Positions 10,474-22,510 are shown, counted from the first letter of the stretch. The stretch: DNA of 64,000 bases from Fagopyrum homotropicum (GCA_033239125.1 BSWB01000004.1:121529235-121593234); one strand, 5' to 3'. The notes: generated by a model not told the origin, from the letters alone. Numbers and translations are program-made.

Positions 10474-11027
10474 ACTTACAATCTCTTTTACTTCATTTTC
10501 GCACTCTATGTACTTCGTATTGTATTTGATGATTTGGCTTGTAATAACTCTTGTACTACTTGCTTTCCACTATGACATTCGCATTTGCATGCTTTCATTC
10601 AAAAATTATGAATTTTCAAAAAATTTTGTGCTTCTTATAATAGAAATGACCTCTATGATGAGAATTGTGATGTGGAAAAGGCAAAAAGATTACATGGTTA
10701 TGTTGAGATTTTAATTATAGCATGAATGAACTTGCTTTTCTTACTTGAACACATGAATGGTTTATATGATCTTGATTTTTTTATAAGCGAATAAGATAAT
10801 GGTAGAAGCTATATTATAAGTTCTTTTGCATCATATAAGAATGACCAAGGCAATTCACTTCTTCTCTAGTTCATATCTTGTTCATGCTAGCTCCTCAATG
10901 AAATAATTGACCTCCTTTTTACCATCCGGGAATTAGGATAGGTGATTGAAAAAGGCATGCTTGATGTGGGAGGGCCAATAAAAATGTGTTAAGTAAAAGT
11001 TTAGCAAATTATAGGTTTGTGGACGTT
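10474..11027 (+). other. AT-rich non-coding segment between the two polypurine tracts, element 1
   Basis: This holds no ORF with recognisable homology. It contains GGCAATTCA and CCTCCTTTTTACCATCCGGGAAT stretches whose equivalents recur at 37145-37260 and 57360-57460, so it is part of a conserved 3' non-coding region. Confidence 0.6.
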
Positions 11028-11220
11028 GAACATGAGTATGAGTAACTCGGCACCATTCACATAGCCGGGTGTTTGTGTCTTGCCAAAGTCCGATTGAACG
11101 ACAAGTCCTAACGGGATATGGTATGTGCATCAAGGGTTTGAGGCATCTCGAAATTGAGAAACGCCGATCTCCTAGGCTTCGGTTATTGTGCACCGTTGTC
11201 CATACTCTCAAAAAGTAAAG
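11028..11220 (+). other. Conserved 3' non-coding block H2, element 1
   Basis: A ~190-base block almost identical in all five Athila-type elements (22315-22510 -, 27905-28110 -, 37335-37530 +, 57535-57725 +), although their LTRs differ greatly. Its core can fold as CTCGGC (11046-11051) with GCCGGG (11064-11069) around a 12-base loop. No frame is open across all copies, so it is probably an RNA or replication signal. Confidence 0.7.
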
Positions 11221-11643
11221 TACAAAGAAAGCAAAGCTTTTACATGCAAAGCATGTGTGGTGAAGTAAAGTTCTTGAAAGTATTATGTTGTTCCTCTTTC
11301 CCGGATTAGCACCACAATTTCTTAAAAGAATTCCCTCCCTTAACACGTTTCTTAGACCTTTTCTTTGATTGGAAGACCTTGAGACTTTTATGCATGTATT
11401 TAAGACTTCATGGCTTAGATTTGTTTGATTTTAATTGTCTCTAGATCTTTATCATATCTTTTATTTATGTTTTTAGGAAGGAAAAGAGAGTTAGTTCATA
11501 TTGTGATTATTATTGATACATACCTTGTCTCCCTATGTCTTGAAACATCATAGGGTGATACAATAAGAAGAAGCACTACCAAACAAAAGGTTTTTGAGTT
11601 TTTGTATATATAATCCATGACATCTTGTATTCTAGGTTTGAAT

Positions 11644-11682
11644 CTTGCTTGGGGACAAGCAAGGGACAAGTATGGGGTATTT
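11644..11682 (+). promoter_or_regulatory. 3' polypurine tract with hairpin, element 1
   Basis: CTTGCTT-GGGGAC-AAGCAAG is a perfect 7-bp hairpin (11644-11663). AAGTATGGGGT (11668-11678) and ATTT lead directly into the LTR. This is where plus-strand DNA synthesis would start. Confidence 0.85.
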
Positions 11683-13324
11683 TGATGACATGAGTTATAT
11701 ACCATTATAATCATGCATATTGTAGAGGTTTACCTCCATTTACCTTGCATTTAGAGAGAATTTGTGTACCTTTTAGGCTTTATTCATTTATATTCCGGAA
11801 ATAGATGTTTACACGAGTTTTGGTTGAATTATAGGTAAATTCGGTGGATTTTAAAGCAAAAGTGGAGCAAGGAGCATCTAAGGCTATTAAGGAAGCTTAA
11901 GGAGTCTTAGAGGAATCACAAAGAGCAAAGGAGTTGTGTAAAAGAGTCACAAAAGAGAGGAAGGAAACAAGCCAAAAGACGAGCATTCTCTGTTGAAGAA
12001 AATCGTGCCAATTTGCATATAAATTGGACGATTTTCCTTCATAAAAATCGAGCGGTTTTCTTTGTAAAACGGCTAACACGATTTTCTTATCTTTCGGCCC
12101 AAGAATTAACACAACTCAAAGCCCATCACTTTTAGACTTGAGAAGTGTTTAGCCAAGCGGCCCATTAGCATGGAACTATACATTGGAACTCTAGGAACGA
12201 AAATCGGGACCTCGGAGCGGGAATTATTTACACATTTGAGAGAGATTGAAGATTCTTGGAAGGGATTGAAGGGAAAGTGCCGGGAAGTCAATCTTTATCA
12301 TTATTGTGAGACTCTTTATTTCCATTGTGATTCTTGTGGTTTGTGAACACATTACTAAATAATTTGAGAGATACTTTGATTGGATTTGAATTTGGTTTAC
12401 AGAATTGGAGATTATTGAGTTTTTATTCAAAATTCGGGTTTATTTGATTTATTCATTCAATCTCAATTCTGGTTTGATTTTGAAAATGGTTGGCTAAAAC
12501 CTTTGTGATTCTGGGGAGAATAGTAGATGATTGAGGCTTAGATAATGATAGACTGAACTCATTCAACCATTTGGACCCTGAGAGTTTAGATTTTAACTTT
12601 GCGACAAACAGAAAAATCGTGATGTTCTTCAGGAAAATCGGACGATTTTCTTATGATCTAGTTGATTTATTCCTCTGACGATCTTTAATTGATTAATTCT
12701 TTAACCAAAGTTAATCCTTGCCTAAATCCCAACCTTGCTTAACCTTTTTAACCTCTATTTAAGTATTTGAAGAGACTTCATCATTGATTCTACATTTAAT
12801 AGATTAAGATTGTAAGATTTGCGTAATAGAGAGACTCAACATCCTTTATTATGGTTCTAAGTGTGCTTTCTATCTTTACCTTGGAGAGTCACATCCTGGG
12901 GTTTTAGGTAGTTAGTTTGAGTATACTTCTTATCCCTAGACCTTTCTATATTGCAGCCTCAACAACCCTTATAGAGAGAGCCTTTGGATTAGACAAATAG
13001 GTTTCGGAACTTCATCGTACGATATCTACTTTTGAAACACATAACCTTGGCAATATAAACTTTGTCCTTTGATCTTTAGAAGTGTCTTGAATCGAAAGCC
13101 GCAATCGGATACTTGAATCCTTGGAATCATTTACCTCCTTTATTAATCACAAAAGCTTTTGCACTTTTTTAGATAACTGAAATCGATTTTATTCTCACCA
13201 AATCCCTGAGTTCGACTCTGGAATTTCTTGCATTACTACAGTTGATCCGTACACTTCGGGTTCGCTTTGCTTTAAGTTCTAGATATAAATTTAAGACTTT
13301 GACGCACATACTTTTGAGCGAACA
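11683..13324 (+). repeat. 3' LTR of Athila element 1 (family A)
   Basis: 1642 bp, TGATGACATG...GAGCGAACA, ending in CA and followed by CATGA (13325-13329), the presumed target-site copy. It is the same family as the solo LTR 45122-46759 (1638 bp). It contains family-A palindromes at 11995-12040 (a 46-bp imperfect hairpin), 12049-12090 and 12612-12650. No ORF is supported. Confidence 0.95.
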
Positions 13325-15339
13325 CATGACGCCATAATTAATCTGGGAAAATGTGGGTAGATCCGTTCAAAAAAACAGACGGGTATGACACATCACACAA
13401 ATCGTTTTATCGTGGGTACAAGCAAGGCTACACACTTGTTCAGGCTCTAAGGTGGGTAAAAAAGCCTTATTAATTTTACATAAAAGTGGAAGGTTGAAAT
13501 CAAACAAAGACCTCTAGGTAAGATTCAAATGTCCACAACCAATAACCTATTTTGATTTATGTGTAATAATTTTATTTATTTTATATTTAATATAAATATT
13601 TTCTTTTTAAAAAGTTGCAAGCCCGACTCTGCTTTTAAAAGGTATTTTACTTCCGTACATAAAGTACTAAACTAACCTTTTTTGTAATTTTCTTTACTTA
13701 GAAGGAGTCAGTGACAGAATGTTGTCTTATTCAAAGGATCTTGAGTTGAGCAAGGAGTCTTTCAGAGCCCTGAGCTCAACCATAGGACTACTCATCCTTG
13801 AGTTCAATCTCATCATATAGAAAAAGGCGTGGTCTTCAAAATCTCTAGTGTTTGTGAAAAAGATATCCACCTTCGCACACTTAGTTATCCAACCTTATCA
13901 CTTTTGGTTACAAAACCACTCTCCCTTTTGATTTATAGAGATCCTCCACCCTATTCAGAAAGTCTACTTACCTTATCGAATCTAGTCCTCAAGCTCCCTC
14001 TCTAGCCTACATTCTAGACATGATTGAGACAACTTCTATCTAGCCTACATTCTAGACATGATTGAGACAACTTTCACAAGAAAGCTTTCATACTTTCAGT
14101 ACCTCTATATTTCAATAAGTATATCAAGATGTCAATTTGAGATCATATTTTGGTTGATAAGTTCACCTACAAGACGGATCTGTTGGAACTAATATTTTAA
14201 TAAGTATTGCACCGAGTTTTTTCAGGTGAATTTTTGGTGGACTTTGGTCATTATCAACACCAGAAAACGGAAACATTGGCTTCGTCTCCGCGAGCATTGG
14301 ATTGTGATATACTTATTTGCGAAAATTGGATTTCAAGTGAATGAGATAATGATGTCCGAAGTTATGTGTACGCAATGCAAAACTTTGAAAAAAGGGACAG
14401 AAATATAGGTATCTCACGTCGACTAAAAGCAGTAGAACCCTTATAGTACATAAGGAGGGAAAATGCTTAAAGGTTTTGGTCTTTGGGTCAGTACCCTTTT
14501 TCAATGGGGAGCAGGTGTAGCAAACTAACCACACACATGCACGCCGAGCCAAGCCAAGCTGCTAGGCTCGGGCTTAGGCTTAGGCTATATGGGTCTTGAC
14601 GAGAATGGATTGGACTGGCCACTCAAGGCATCTCGTCCTTTCATTCAGACACACAACAAAAAAACATATCCTTCCTCTTTCTCAGTTTTATAAAACAAGA
14701 GTATAATGTAGAAGCGGTTCGCTGGATTTTCAAAGTCGTTACAGAACTTGAATCTAGTGCCGTTTTATCTTGAGATTTGGAACGCCATTCAACCATCGTA
14801 ATCCGGGGCGTTTTCAGAATTCAAGGCACATATCTCATATCTTGACTTTGCAGACGCACGATACTTAATTCTATCATATTTCCATTATTTGTGTTTTTAC
14901 AGTTTTGTCGGAAGAGTCCTCGAAAGGCCATCCCTGCAATCTTAATTACAAAAAATGAAATTTTTTTGTACGAAATTAAGTATTTTATTATTTGTACGGA
15001 ATTAAAAATATTTTTCGGACTACTAATAACTTTTGTGCAGGAACATATGCGTACGGAATTAAATATATATTATTTGTACAAACCTTCTTGTTCAAACAAA
15101 CAAGTATTGTAGTTTGTCTTTCGAATTACTTGAATTAAATTCGACATATTCGTTTAAATAATTAATTCGATATATTTTTTCAGCATTTGATTTGGGGAAA
15201 ATTGAAAACATTTCGTTCTTGTACGGATTTTTCAACAAATTTTCATTATTTTTTTTGTGTAATTTAATCCGAATTAAATAAATTACAAAATTCACCACTA
15301 ATTCTTGCGTTAAAAATTTTGTGAAATAGAATCTTGAAC
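13325..15339. other. Unassigned spacer between element 1 and copia remains
   Basis: I recognise no gene here. The DNA is AT-rich, with repeated GTACGGAATTAA/GTACGAAATTAA strings at 14965-15065. It may include remains of the copia 5' LTR and leader, but I could not find LTR ends or a tRNA-Met primer-binding site. Confidence 0.5.
14001..14076. repeat. 38-bp tandem duplication
   Basis: The unit containing TAGCCTACATTCTAGACATG occurs twice with a period of 38 bases (14003 and 14041), nearly perfectly. Confidence 0.9.
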
Positions 15340-16470
15340 ATGGTTGAGTTGGTTGAAAACGACATTGCCTTCGTGTATAAGCATGTTGCCGAGACTAGTG
15401 TAGGTCTCGGACTTGGACTTGAAAATGGTGCTAGTACGAGTGGTGGTAATCGTCATGAGTTGATGCCCCAAATCCAGTTTGGATATGGTCTACCATAGGC
15501 TAACTTGGAAAACTCGGGTCTCATGGGAAATAACAACCGCATCCTTGCCCCTTAGGAATAAGCTTGAGAAGTTCAATGAAACAGGCTTCAAAACATGGCA
15601 ACAAAAATTATTATTCTTCCTAAACACAATGAAGCTAGACAAGTACCTAAAGGAGGATAAACCTGTATTCTCCCTTACAGGTACATGGACCAAAGCTACC
15701 TTTGATGCTTGGTCCAAGGACACTACCTTTGGAAATGCTGGATTATGAACAGTACGGCTGACCTTCTGTATCAAGTGTATGGGAATGTTGGTACTATTAA
15801 GGAGATATGGACTACCTTAGAGAAAAAAATACAGGTATGAGAATACATGCACTAAGAAGTAAGTCCTTGTTACATTCATGAACTATCGAATGGTATACTC
15901 AAGGTCAATCATGGAACAAACTGAAGAGATGGAACTCCTAGCTCATGAGATATTGGGTGAAGAGGTGCAAAGTTGTGAGACATTCCAAGTGACGGCTGGT
16001 CAAGATGCGTGTTGAGTCAAGAAACCGCAAGATTTATGGGGAAATGTCACAAATGTGGCAAGATGGGTCACAAAGTTGACGAGTGTCGTAGCAAGGGTGA
16101 TCATCGCAACGGCAAGGACAAGGGCAATACTCAAGTCTACATGACTAAAGGCGGCCTAACATAAGAGTATATGTGTGTTGTGATGTTTGAAGTCAACATG
16201 GTTGAAACAACACGATGAGATGGTGGTTTGACACTAGTGATGCATGCCACATCTGTTCTGACAAGGTTATGTTCACCACGTATGTTAATTAAGAACAAGA
16301 ACGATGAGCTTCTGTTTATGGGAACTCATCCACCTCCAAAGTCGAAGGCCACAACAAGATAGTTCTGACGATGACGTCCGAGAAAGAGATAAACCTCACC
16401 AACATCATGCACGTTCCACACATCCGGATGAACCTGATTTCCGAAACTCTAAGCAAGAACGGGTTTTATG
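15340..16470 (+). pseudogene. Ty1/copia gag and protease remains
   Basis: An ATG at 15340 opens a frame that breaks repeatedly. The piece 15540-15750 is copia gag-like (KFNETGFKTWQQKLLFFLN, then LDKYLKEDKP). A nucleocapsid CCHC knuckle, C-X2-C-X4-H-X4-C, is encoded at 16045-16086. Shortly after comes a WWFDTS-like protease start (about 16215-16270) with altered active-site residues. Stops and shifts are frequent. The solo LTR at 16471 interrupts it in a segment whose other half resumes at 18178. Confidence 0.75.
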
Positions 16471-18172
16471 TGTAAGACCCCGGTTTTGCCTTCACCACCC
16501 CCACGGTGAAGAAGGCCGCCCCTGCGGCCGGCAGCCCTTGTAGCCGAGGTGATCCGCCCCTGCGGATAACGACAGATCGTGCCCGATCTTTCTTCCGTTC
16601 TTTTTTTCGTCCTTCCATACATAGAATATCTGATATTCTATCCTATGGGCCGGTTTCCTGATCTTCTTTATAAACCCTAGACGCCTTTCCGTCTATCGTT
16701 TCAGCCCATCCCTATATATTTCCGTCTTTTCCTCTTTTCCCCGTTTCTTGCTTACGTCTTCTTCAACCCTAGAGTGCTGCAGTCTTTCCCTTGTGTCCTT
16801 GCTGAACGTGTAAGTTCTTTCTCCCTTGTTCTTCTTCAAGTTCATGTGCTGCTGCACCTTGCTTCTCCTTCTGTTCGGTTTCCTCCTTTCGTTCTTCTCT
16901 TTTCTTCTTCTCCAAGGATCAAGCATGAGCCTTGATTCTTCTGAAACGTTCCGTAGTTTATCCTTTGTTGTTCTCAGGCTCTCTAGAGTTGAGTCTTGAC
17001 GTGTTGGAGTCAAAGGTTCGAGTTTTGGTGTCCCTTGCTGTGAGTTTTGTCAAAGAGAAGCTCGACAGTAGCTTCAGTCGTAGATCCGCCCCCGCACCTG
17101 CACAGATCCGCCCCTATGCCTCTGTCCAATCGGCCGTGCAGTTTTCTTTGCAGTAACTCCTGTCTTTGGTGAGTTGCTTCCTTCCTTGCTTTCCTCGTTC
17201 CTTTCCTTGATCCTTTTGGTTGTTCCTTGTTCCCTAAGTTGCTGTTAGACTAAGGTTGAGCCCTTAACTTGTGGAGATCTCTTAGAGATCGTTGAGACTA
17301 GAAGTTATAGACTTCTAGCAACTGTTTCATTCCTTATTCGTGATGCTTGTGTGAACAAGATTTCCTTCCTCCTTTCCTGAGGGAAACTGAGTGTTCTCTG
17401 AATTGTTCGTTGATATTTGAGTTACTTTCGAGTGAGGTAAGTCCCTTGGACTTACTTAGCCTCCTTCCACGTATTAGTTAGATTGTATTAGCTTGGTTGT
17501 GTTGTTTATTATTGTTTATAACGAATAACCAGAATAGGATTTACCCTTATAACCTTAACTGACCCAATTGTATTATAACCGGGCGGTGACCACTTGTCTA
17601 GTTCTACAGGAGACTAGAATGTGCTCTTGCAACCCAGACCCGTAGGCAATGGATAGTACTAATCTATTCCTATTGGTAGATGGAAGTGAAGGCGAGTTTC
17701 GGGAGATTCTCGTGTGATAAAAGAAGTTGAATTAGTAATGAATAACTTTAAGAAAGATGATAACCGGTTGTGTGCAAGCATGCTATGTGTTTTCTTCACC
17801 TTATGTGTCTTTGTGCCTTTACTCTCTTGCTAGTATCCAGAATGCTAGCTAACGGTTTATACCGTCATTGTAGATGTTCCACAGGTTCAGGATGCTGCTG
17901 AGTGATCCGGATGGTGTGGTCAGCCGGGGTTCCCATACATTATAGGACAGGATCGGGTTTTTGTTTCTTTTGTTGTTTCCCTTTTATTTTAAACTCGGTT
18001 GCGGAGCTTTTGTGTTTTCTTTTGTTTAAATCTTTGGTTTTATATTGAGTTTTGGTTTTCATTCGTCTGTGCCTTGTTGTAAGATCCGTTTGTTGTTGCT
18101 ACTTTGAGGGTCGGGACCCATTGTGCGGTCCTAGCCGTAGCGCTTTGAGTTCCTAGAACTTGGGGTGTTACA
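16471..18172 (+). mobile_element. Solo LTR (TGTAAGACC...TGTTACA type) inserted in the copia remnant
   Basis: 1702 bp, TGTAAGACCC to GGGGTGTTACA, with the 5-bp duplication TTATG on both sides (16466-16470 and 18173-18177). The 3' end is related to the 8313-10325 LTR. No coding sequence is supported; short ORFs inside are chance. It is probably a Del/Tekay-like chromovirus solo LTR, by its ends. Confidence 0.87.
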
Positions 18173-18177
18173 TTATG

Positions 18178-18900
18178 TAAGCATCGGTTCTGACAAGATG
18201 AACCTCACTAAGAAGGGGATTTACATAGGCAAATGTTATATAAAGGAAGGAGTTATAAAAATGAATGTAGTAACAGTCATCCCAAAAGTTATAATTGAAA
18301 GTTCAATGAATAAAACTCCTATTGGTTATATTGTTGAGTCTTTTTTATATTTGACATGAAAGATTAGGACATATGATTTATAAGTCTATACAAAGACTAA
18401 TTAGTTTGAACCTAATTCCAAAATACAAATTGAGTAAAGACAAATGTGAAGTCTGTACACAGGCAAAACTCACCAAAAAAAAAAATGTTTCCACATGTGG
18501 AGAAATAACTAAATCTCTAGGCGGTAAAAAGTATTATGTGACCTTTTATCGATGATTATACAAAATACTATTATGTATATTTTCTAAGGAAAAATAATGA
18601 GGCCTTGAAAAGTTTTAAGGAATATAAGTTGGAAGTAAATAACCAACTTAATTAAAACCATTAAAATTATCCGAAGTGATAGAGGAGGCGAATATGATGA
18701 ACCGTTCAACGCATTCTGTAAAGAACACGAGATTGTTCATCAAACAACCGCTCCTTATTCTCCACAATCTTGCGGAATACAAAAACCAAACTCTGAAAGA
18801 GATGATGTATGCAATGTTGTAGGAATACCACATTAAGTAACATCCTCAACCAAATACCACATTAAGTAACTAGTAAAACTCCATACAAGTTGTAAAAAGG
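18178..18900 (+). pseudogene. Ty1/copia integrase remains
   Basis: The region continues the copia polyprotein after the solo LTR. It shows an HHCC-type zinc region (LGHMIYKS ... CEVCTQAK) at 18360-18480 and a catalytic-core piece with IRSDRGGEY and QTTAPYSPQSCG at about 18665-18780. Several frameshifts and a deletion after the core remove the rest. Copia order (protease, integrase, then RT) separates it clearly from the gypsy elements around it. Confidence 0.8.
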
Positions 18901-19039
18901 TAACGTACCTTCGTACAAATACCTTAAAGTCTGGGGGTGTCTCGCTAAAGTAGCACTGCCGCTTTCTAAAAGGTCACCATTGGACCTAAAACCATTGACT
19001 GCATTTTCATTGGATATGCACACAATAGTAGTGCTTATC

Positions 19040-19936
19040 GTTTTTGGTACATAAATTAGATATATCAGATGTCCATGTTAATACGATAATAGAATCAAAG
19101 AAAGCATCTTTATTTGAAAACGTCTTTCCCTACAAAGATAAAGAGTATCCTAAACGAACTCGTGAACAACGAGACGAGATACCTCTACTTCCTTGCAAAA
19201 CGAAGTTGAAGAGGAAGAACCTCGAAGGAGCAAAAGAACTCGAAAAGAGAAACTATTTGGTGATAAGTTCATAACAACCTTTATTTTAGAGATATAACCT
19301 AGATTTTATAGTGAAGTCATGTCTACAACTGACGCACCTTCCTGAAAGAAAGCGGTACAAAGTGAAATAGACTCCATCATGCAGAACCAAACATGGGAAC
19401 TAGTAGACTTGCTTAAAGATACCAAAGCACTTGGGTGCATATGAGTTTTCGAAAGAAAGTTGAGAACCGATGTCTCAATAGAGAAGTACAATGTAGGCTT
19501 GTAGTGCAAGGATTCCGCCAAAAAGAAAGCTTTGATTTCTTTGACACCTATTCTCCGGTAATGAGAATAACTTCTATAAGAATGCTAATAGCAATAATGG
19601 CATTACAAAACCTATAAATCCATCAAATGGATATCAAAATTTCCTTTCTAAACAGAGAGTTAGAAGAGGAGATTTACATGAAACAACTCGATGAGTATGT
19701 AGTTCCCGGAAAAATGCACAAAGTGTGCAGCCTTGTAAAGTCCCTATACAAACTCAAACAAGCTCCTAAGTAGTGACATGAAAAGTTTGACAACGTAATG
19801 ATGTCAAATGGTTTCAACATTAATGAAAGCGATAAATGCATATACTTCAAGACTACTGCTAATGAATACATCTTGTTGTGTTTGTACGTCGATGACATGC
19901 TCTTCATTGCTAGAAACGAAGACATGATTAACCGCA
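19040..19936 (+). pseudogene. Ty1/copia reverse transcriptase remains
   Basis: The connector and first half of copia RT are visible. Landmarks are LVVQGFRQKE and FDTYSPVMRITSIR (about 19498-19590), a MDIKISFLN motif (19628), LYKLKQAPK (19745) and the catalytic YVDD box (19885-19896). The frame is broken by stops, for example in the linker at 19270 and after LKQAPK. The sequence is cut at 19936 by the start of another LTR, so the rest of RT and RNase H are missing from this side. Confidence 0.83.
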
Positions 19937-20286
19937 TGATAGCATGAAATATGACTATATTTTAGGCACTTGTTTTGATTGTTTTTCCCTCTTAGATGTG
20001 TACATGGATATGAGTTTGAAGCATTTATGAGCGCATTCACCTATTTTGCCGATATAGAGATCTACACAAGCTTTGTTATGTTTATAAGTGAATCAAGGCT
20101 TGAATTGGAGCTTAATGCGGAGGGATAGGAGTATTTGATCATGCTAGATGCCAAGGAGATGCTTTGGAGAAGCTAAGGAAGGAGCATGACTGAAGAAGTT
20201 TGCAAAACAAAGGCTTTCACAAAGGCCAGAGAGTTCCACGACCTAAACCACGACTGTGGTTATGCATTGAGTTCGTGGAGAGTGAT
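19937..20286 (+). repeat. 5' part of a plus-strand Athila-type LTR, split by a later insertion
   Basis: It starts TGATAGCATGAAATATGACT, like other Athila LTR starts here, and runs 350 bases before the minus-strand LTR begins at 20287. CCACGACC, CCACGACTGTGG and TCGTGG near 20232-20276 are family-C-like motifs. The remainder should lie beyond the right edge of the window. Confidence 0.65.
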
Positions 20287-21826
20287 TGTTCGCTCAAAAG
20301 TGTGTGCGTCAAAGTCTTAAATTTATATCTAGAACTTAAGCAAAAGCGAACCCGCAGTGTACGGATCGACGTAGTAAAGCAAGAATGCCAGAGTATCGAA
20401 CTCAGGGATTTGGGGGAACAAATTCAGTTTATAAAGTTGTTAGGCAAATAAAATGTTTTTATAAAGATAATTGGGAAAACAACGTTTCTAAAGATTCAGG
20501 CATCCAATTGTGGCAATTGATTCAAGATGTTCTAAAGGTATAAGCACAGAGTCGGGATTGCAAAGGTATATCTAAGATAGGGAATTGTACGGTGAAGTTC
20601 CAAACTCATATGTCTCACCCAAAGGCTCTCTCTATAAAGGTTGTTGAGGCTACAATATAAAAAGGATCTAAGGACAAGATTAAACTCTCAAATATCAATG
20701 CCCAAACCCAAGGAAATTAAAGATAAGCTAAAAAGGTTAAGGTTGTGACACTCGAAACAAAAGTAGAGGATGTTGAGTCTCACTACTACCTAGAAAAGGT
20801 AAGTCAAGGCTAGGTTAAAGCAAATCTTTAACTTTGGATCAAAGCAAAAGCAAAGAACGTACGACAGAGGAAAACCACGGTCAGATCTTGAAGAACCACG
20901 GCCGTGGAACTCAAGAACAGGCCGTGAAAAACCTCGACGATGAGGTTTCTCGCAACTCTCAGGATCCAATCTGTTTAAGTTCAATCTATCATTATCTAAG
21001 CCACAACTATCAACCCTTCACCTTAGAATCGCTTAAGGGTTTTAGCCAATAATCATAGTCATCAAATCAACAATCAAATATGAAAGGGAAAAAGGGTAAA
21101 ACCTTGAAATCTCAATAAAAATCACAAAACCAATGTTAATTAAACACAATAATTGTAACATGCGTTCAATGAATGTAGAACAAGGTAAGAATCTCTCACA
21201 AATCTCAAGGAACAGAGAAAACGGGATGTCAATCCGCCTTCAAAGTAAAACCCTAAGATATTTTCCAAGTATGCAATCTTCAAATGCGTCCTTCCTAAAT
21301 CTTCCTTTAATTCTTATCGAATGTAATCTGGCAAATGATCTCAACTTCTCCCTAACGTCGGGGGTCCAAGTCCGCCCTTCAATGTTGAAGGCTATCCGAT
21401 ATTGTAGGGATAAAATCTAGGGTTTAAAGACAAAACCCTAAATATTTTGGCTGAAAAGAAGTCGAGCCCGCTGGTATCAAAAATACTCTGGGCCGCGTCA
21501 GACGGTATCAGAAGATACTTTGACGCATCAGACGGTATCAGAAAATACTTTGGCGCGTCAGACGGTATCAAAAGATACTTTGGCGCGTTCTAACTTCTTT
21601 TTATGCTCCTTTTTGTCCCGCTTCAAGGCTTCATCCATAAATATGCCATTTCCCTCCAAAATTCGTCAAATTACCTACAAATGCAATAAAACTCTGTGTA
21701 GACGTCTATTCTCGTAAAGAATGTGAATATAACCATAAATGTCATGAATGTATGTCTATGCATGCAAAATAAAGCGAAAATCTATATAAATACATGCCTA
21801 AAAATAGGTCATAATTCATGTCATCA
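20287..21826 (-). repeat. Minus-strand Athila LTR (3' LTR of the chimeric element)
   Basis: Read on the minus strand it runs TGATGACATGAATTATGACC...GAGCGAACA, 1540 bp. The CCACGGCCGTGG palindrome is at 20896-20907. A short tandem array at about 21465-21595 repeats a ~31-bp unit containing GGTATC-AGAA-GATACT. This LTR is not the same family as the LTR at the other end of the element (25303). Confidence 0.85.
21465..21595 (-). repeat. Tandem ~31-bp repeats with GGTATC/GATACT inverted arms
   Basis: Four units, each with CAGACGGTATCA followed by (A/G)ATACTTTGGCGC or a close variant. The arms GTATC and GATAC are complementary around AGAA. These lie in the LTR region and are another dispersed palindrome type. 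Confidence 0.8.
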
Positions 21827-21830
21827 AAAT

Positions 21831-21865
21831 ACCCCATACTTGTCTCTTTGCTTGTCCCCAAGTAA
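21831..21865 (-). promoter_or_regulatory. 3' polypurine tract with hairpin, chimeric element
   Basis: On the minus strand AAGTATGGGGT (21841-21831) precedes the LTR. An imperfect TTGCTT/AAGTAA hairpin around GTCCCC lies at 21848-21865. Confidence 0.8.
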
Positions 21866-22314
21866 GGTTTAAACTTAAGATACAAGATGATATGGATTAT
21901 GAATATGCAAAAATAAAGAAAAACCACAATGTTTTTGTTGTACTTATATTCATAGATCACCCTCAAAGAGTTTCTTCATAGCTAATGAAAATCATCATAT
22001 GGTCAAAAGTATTATATCATGAAAAGGATAATCACACTTTGCAAAAAAAAGCATAACATGCATCATAACTTGCAATATATCAAAATCAATCATGAGAAAT
22101 CCAATTTAGACCACAAAGTCAAACAACATATTCAAAGATCTTAAGGTCTTTCAAGCAAAGGTCAAGAAACGTGAATAGGTGGGAAACATAAAAGGGAATT
22201 TGGTGCGAAAATTCGGGAAAAAGGAACAACACAACACAACTTTTCTTTTTGCAAACTTGAGTCAACCACCATTGAGAGCTTTGCTCTCCCTTTTTAGCAC
22301 AAAATTCTTTTTCG

Positions 22315-22510
22315 ACTTTACTTTTGGAAGTATGGACACCGGTGCACAAAAATCGAAGCCTAGGAGATCGATGATTCTCAATTTCGAGATGCCTCAAACC
22401 CTTGATGCACATACAATAATATGTTAGGAATATCGCTCAATCCGATTTTGGCAAGACACAAACACCCGGCTATGTGAATGGTGCCGAGTTACTCATCATC
22501 AAGATTGACT
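22315..22510 (-). other. Conserved 3' non-coding block H2, chimeric element
   Basis: The minus-strand copy of the block described at 11028-11220, with the same CTCGGC...GCCGGG core and CTAGGCTTCG downstream. It has diverged mainly in the middle. Confidence 0.7.

Noticed and set aside
10933..11346. 137-codon minus-strand ORF overlapping block H2
   Set aside because: The antisense frame is not kept in the other four copies of the block; the DNA, not a protein, is conserved.
13325..15339. Host gene exon or copia 5' LTR
   Set aside because: No coherent frame, splice pattern, LTR ends or primer-binding site could be supported.
16304..17156. Short ORFs on both strands within 16304-17156
   Set aside because: They lie across the boundary or inside the solo LTR and show no family motif.
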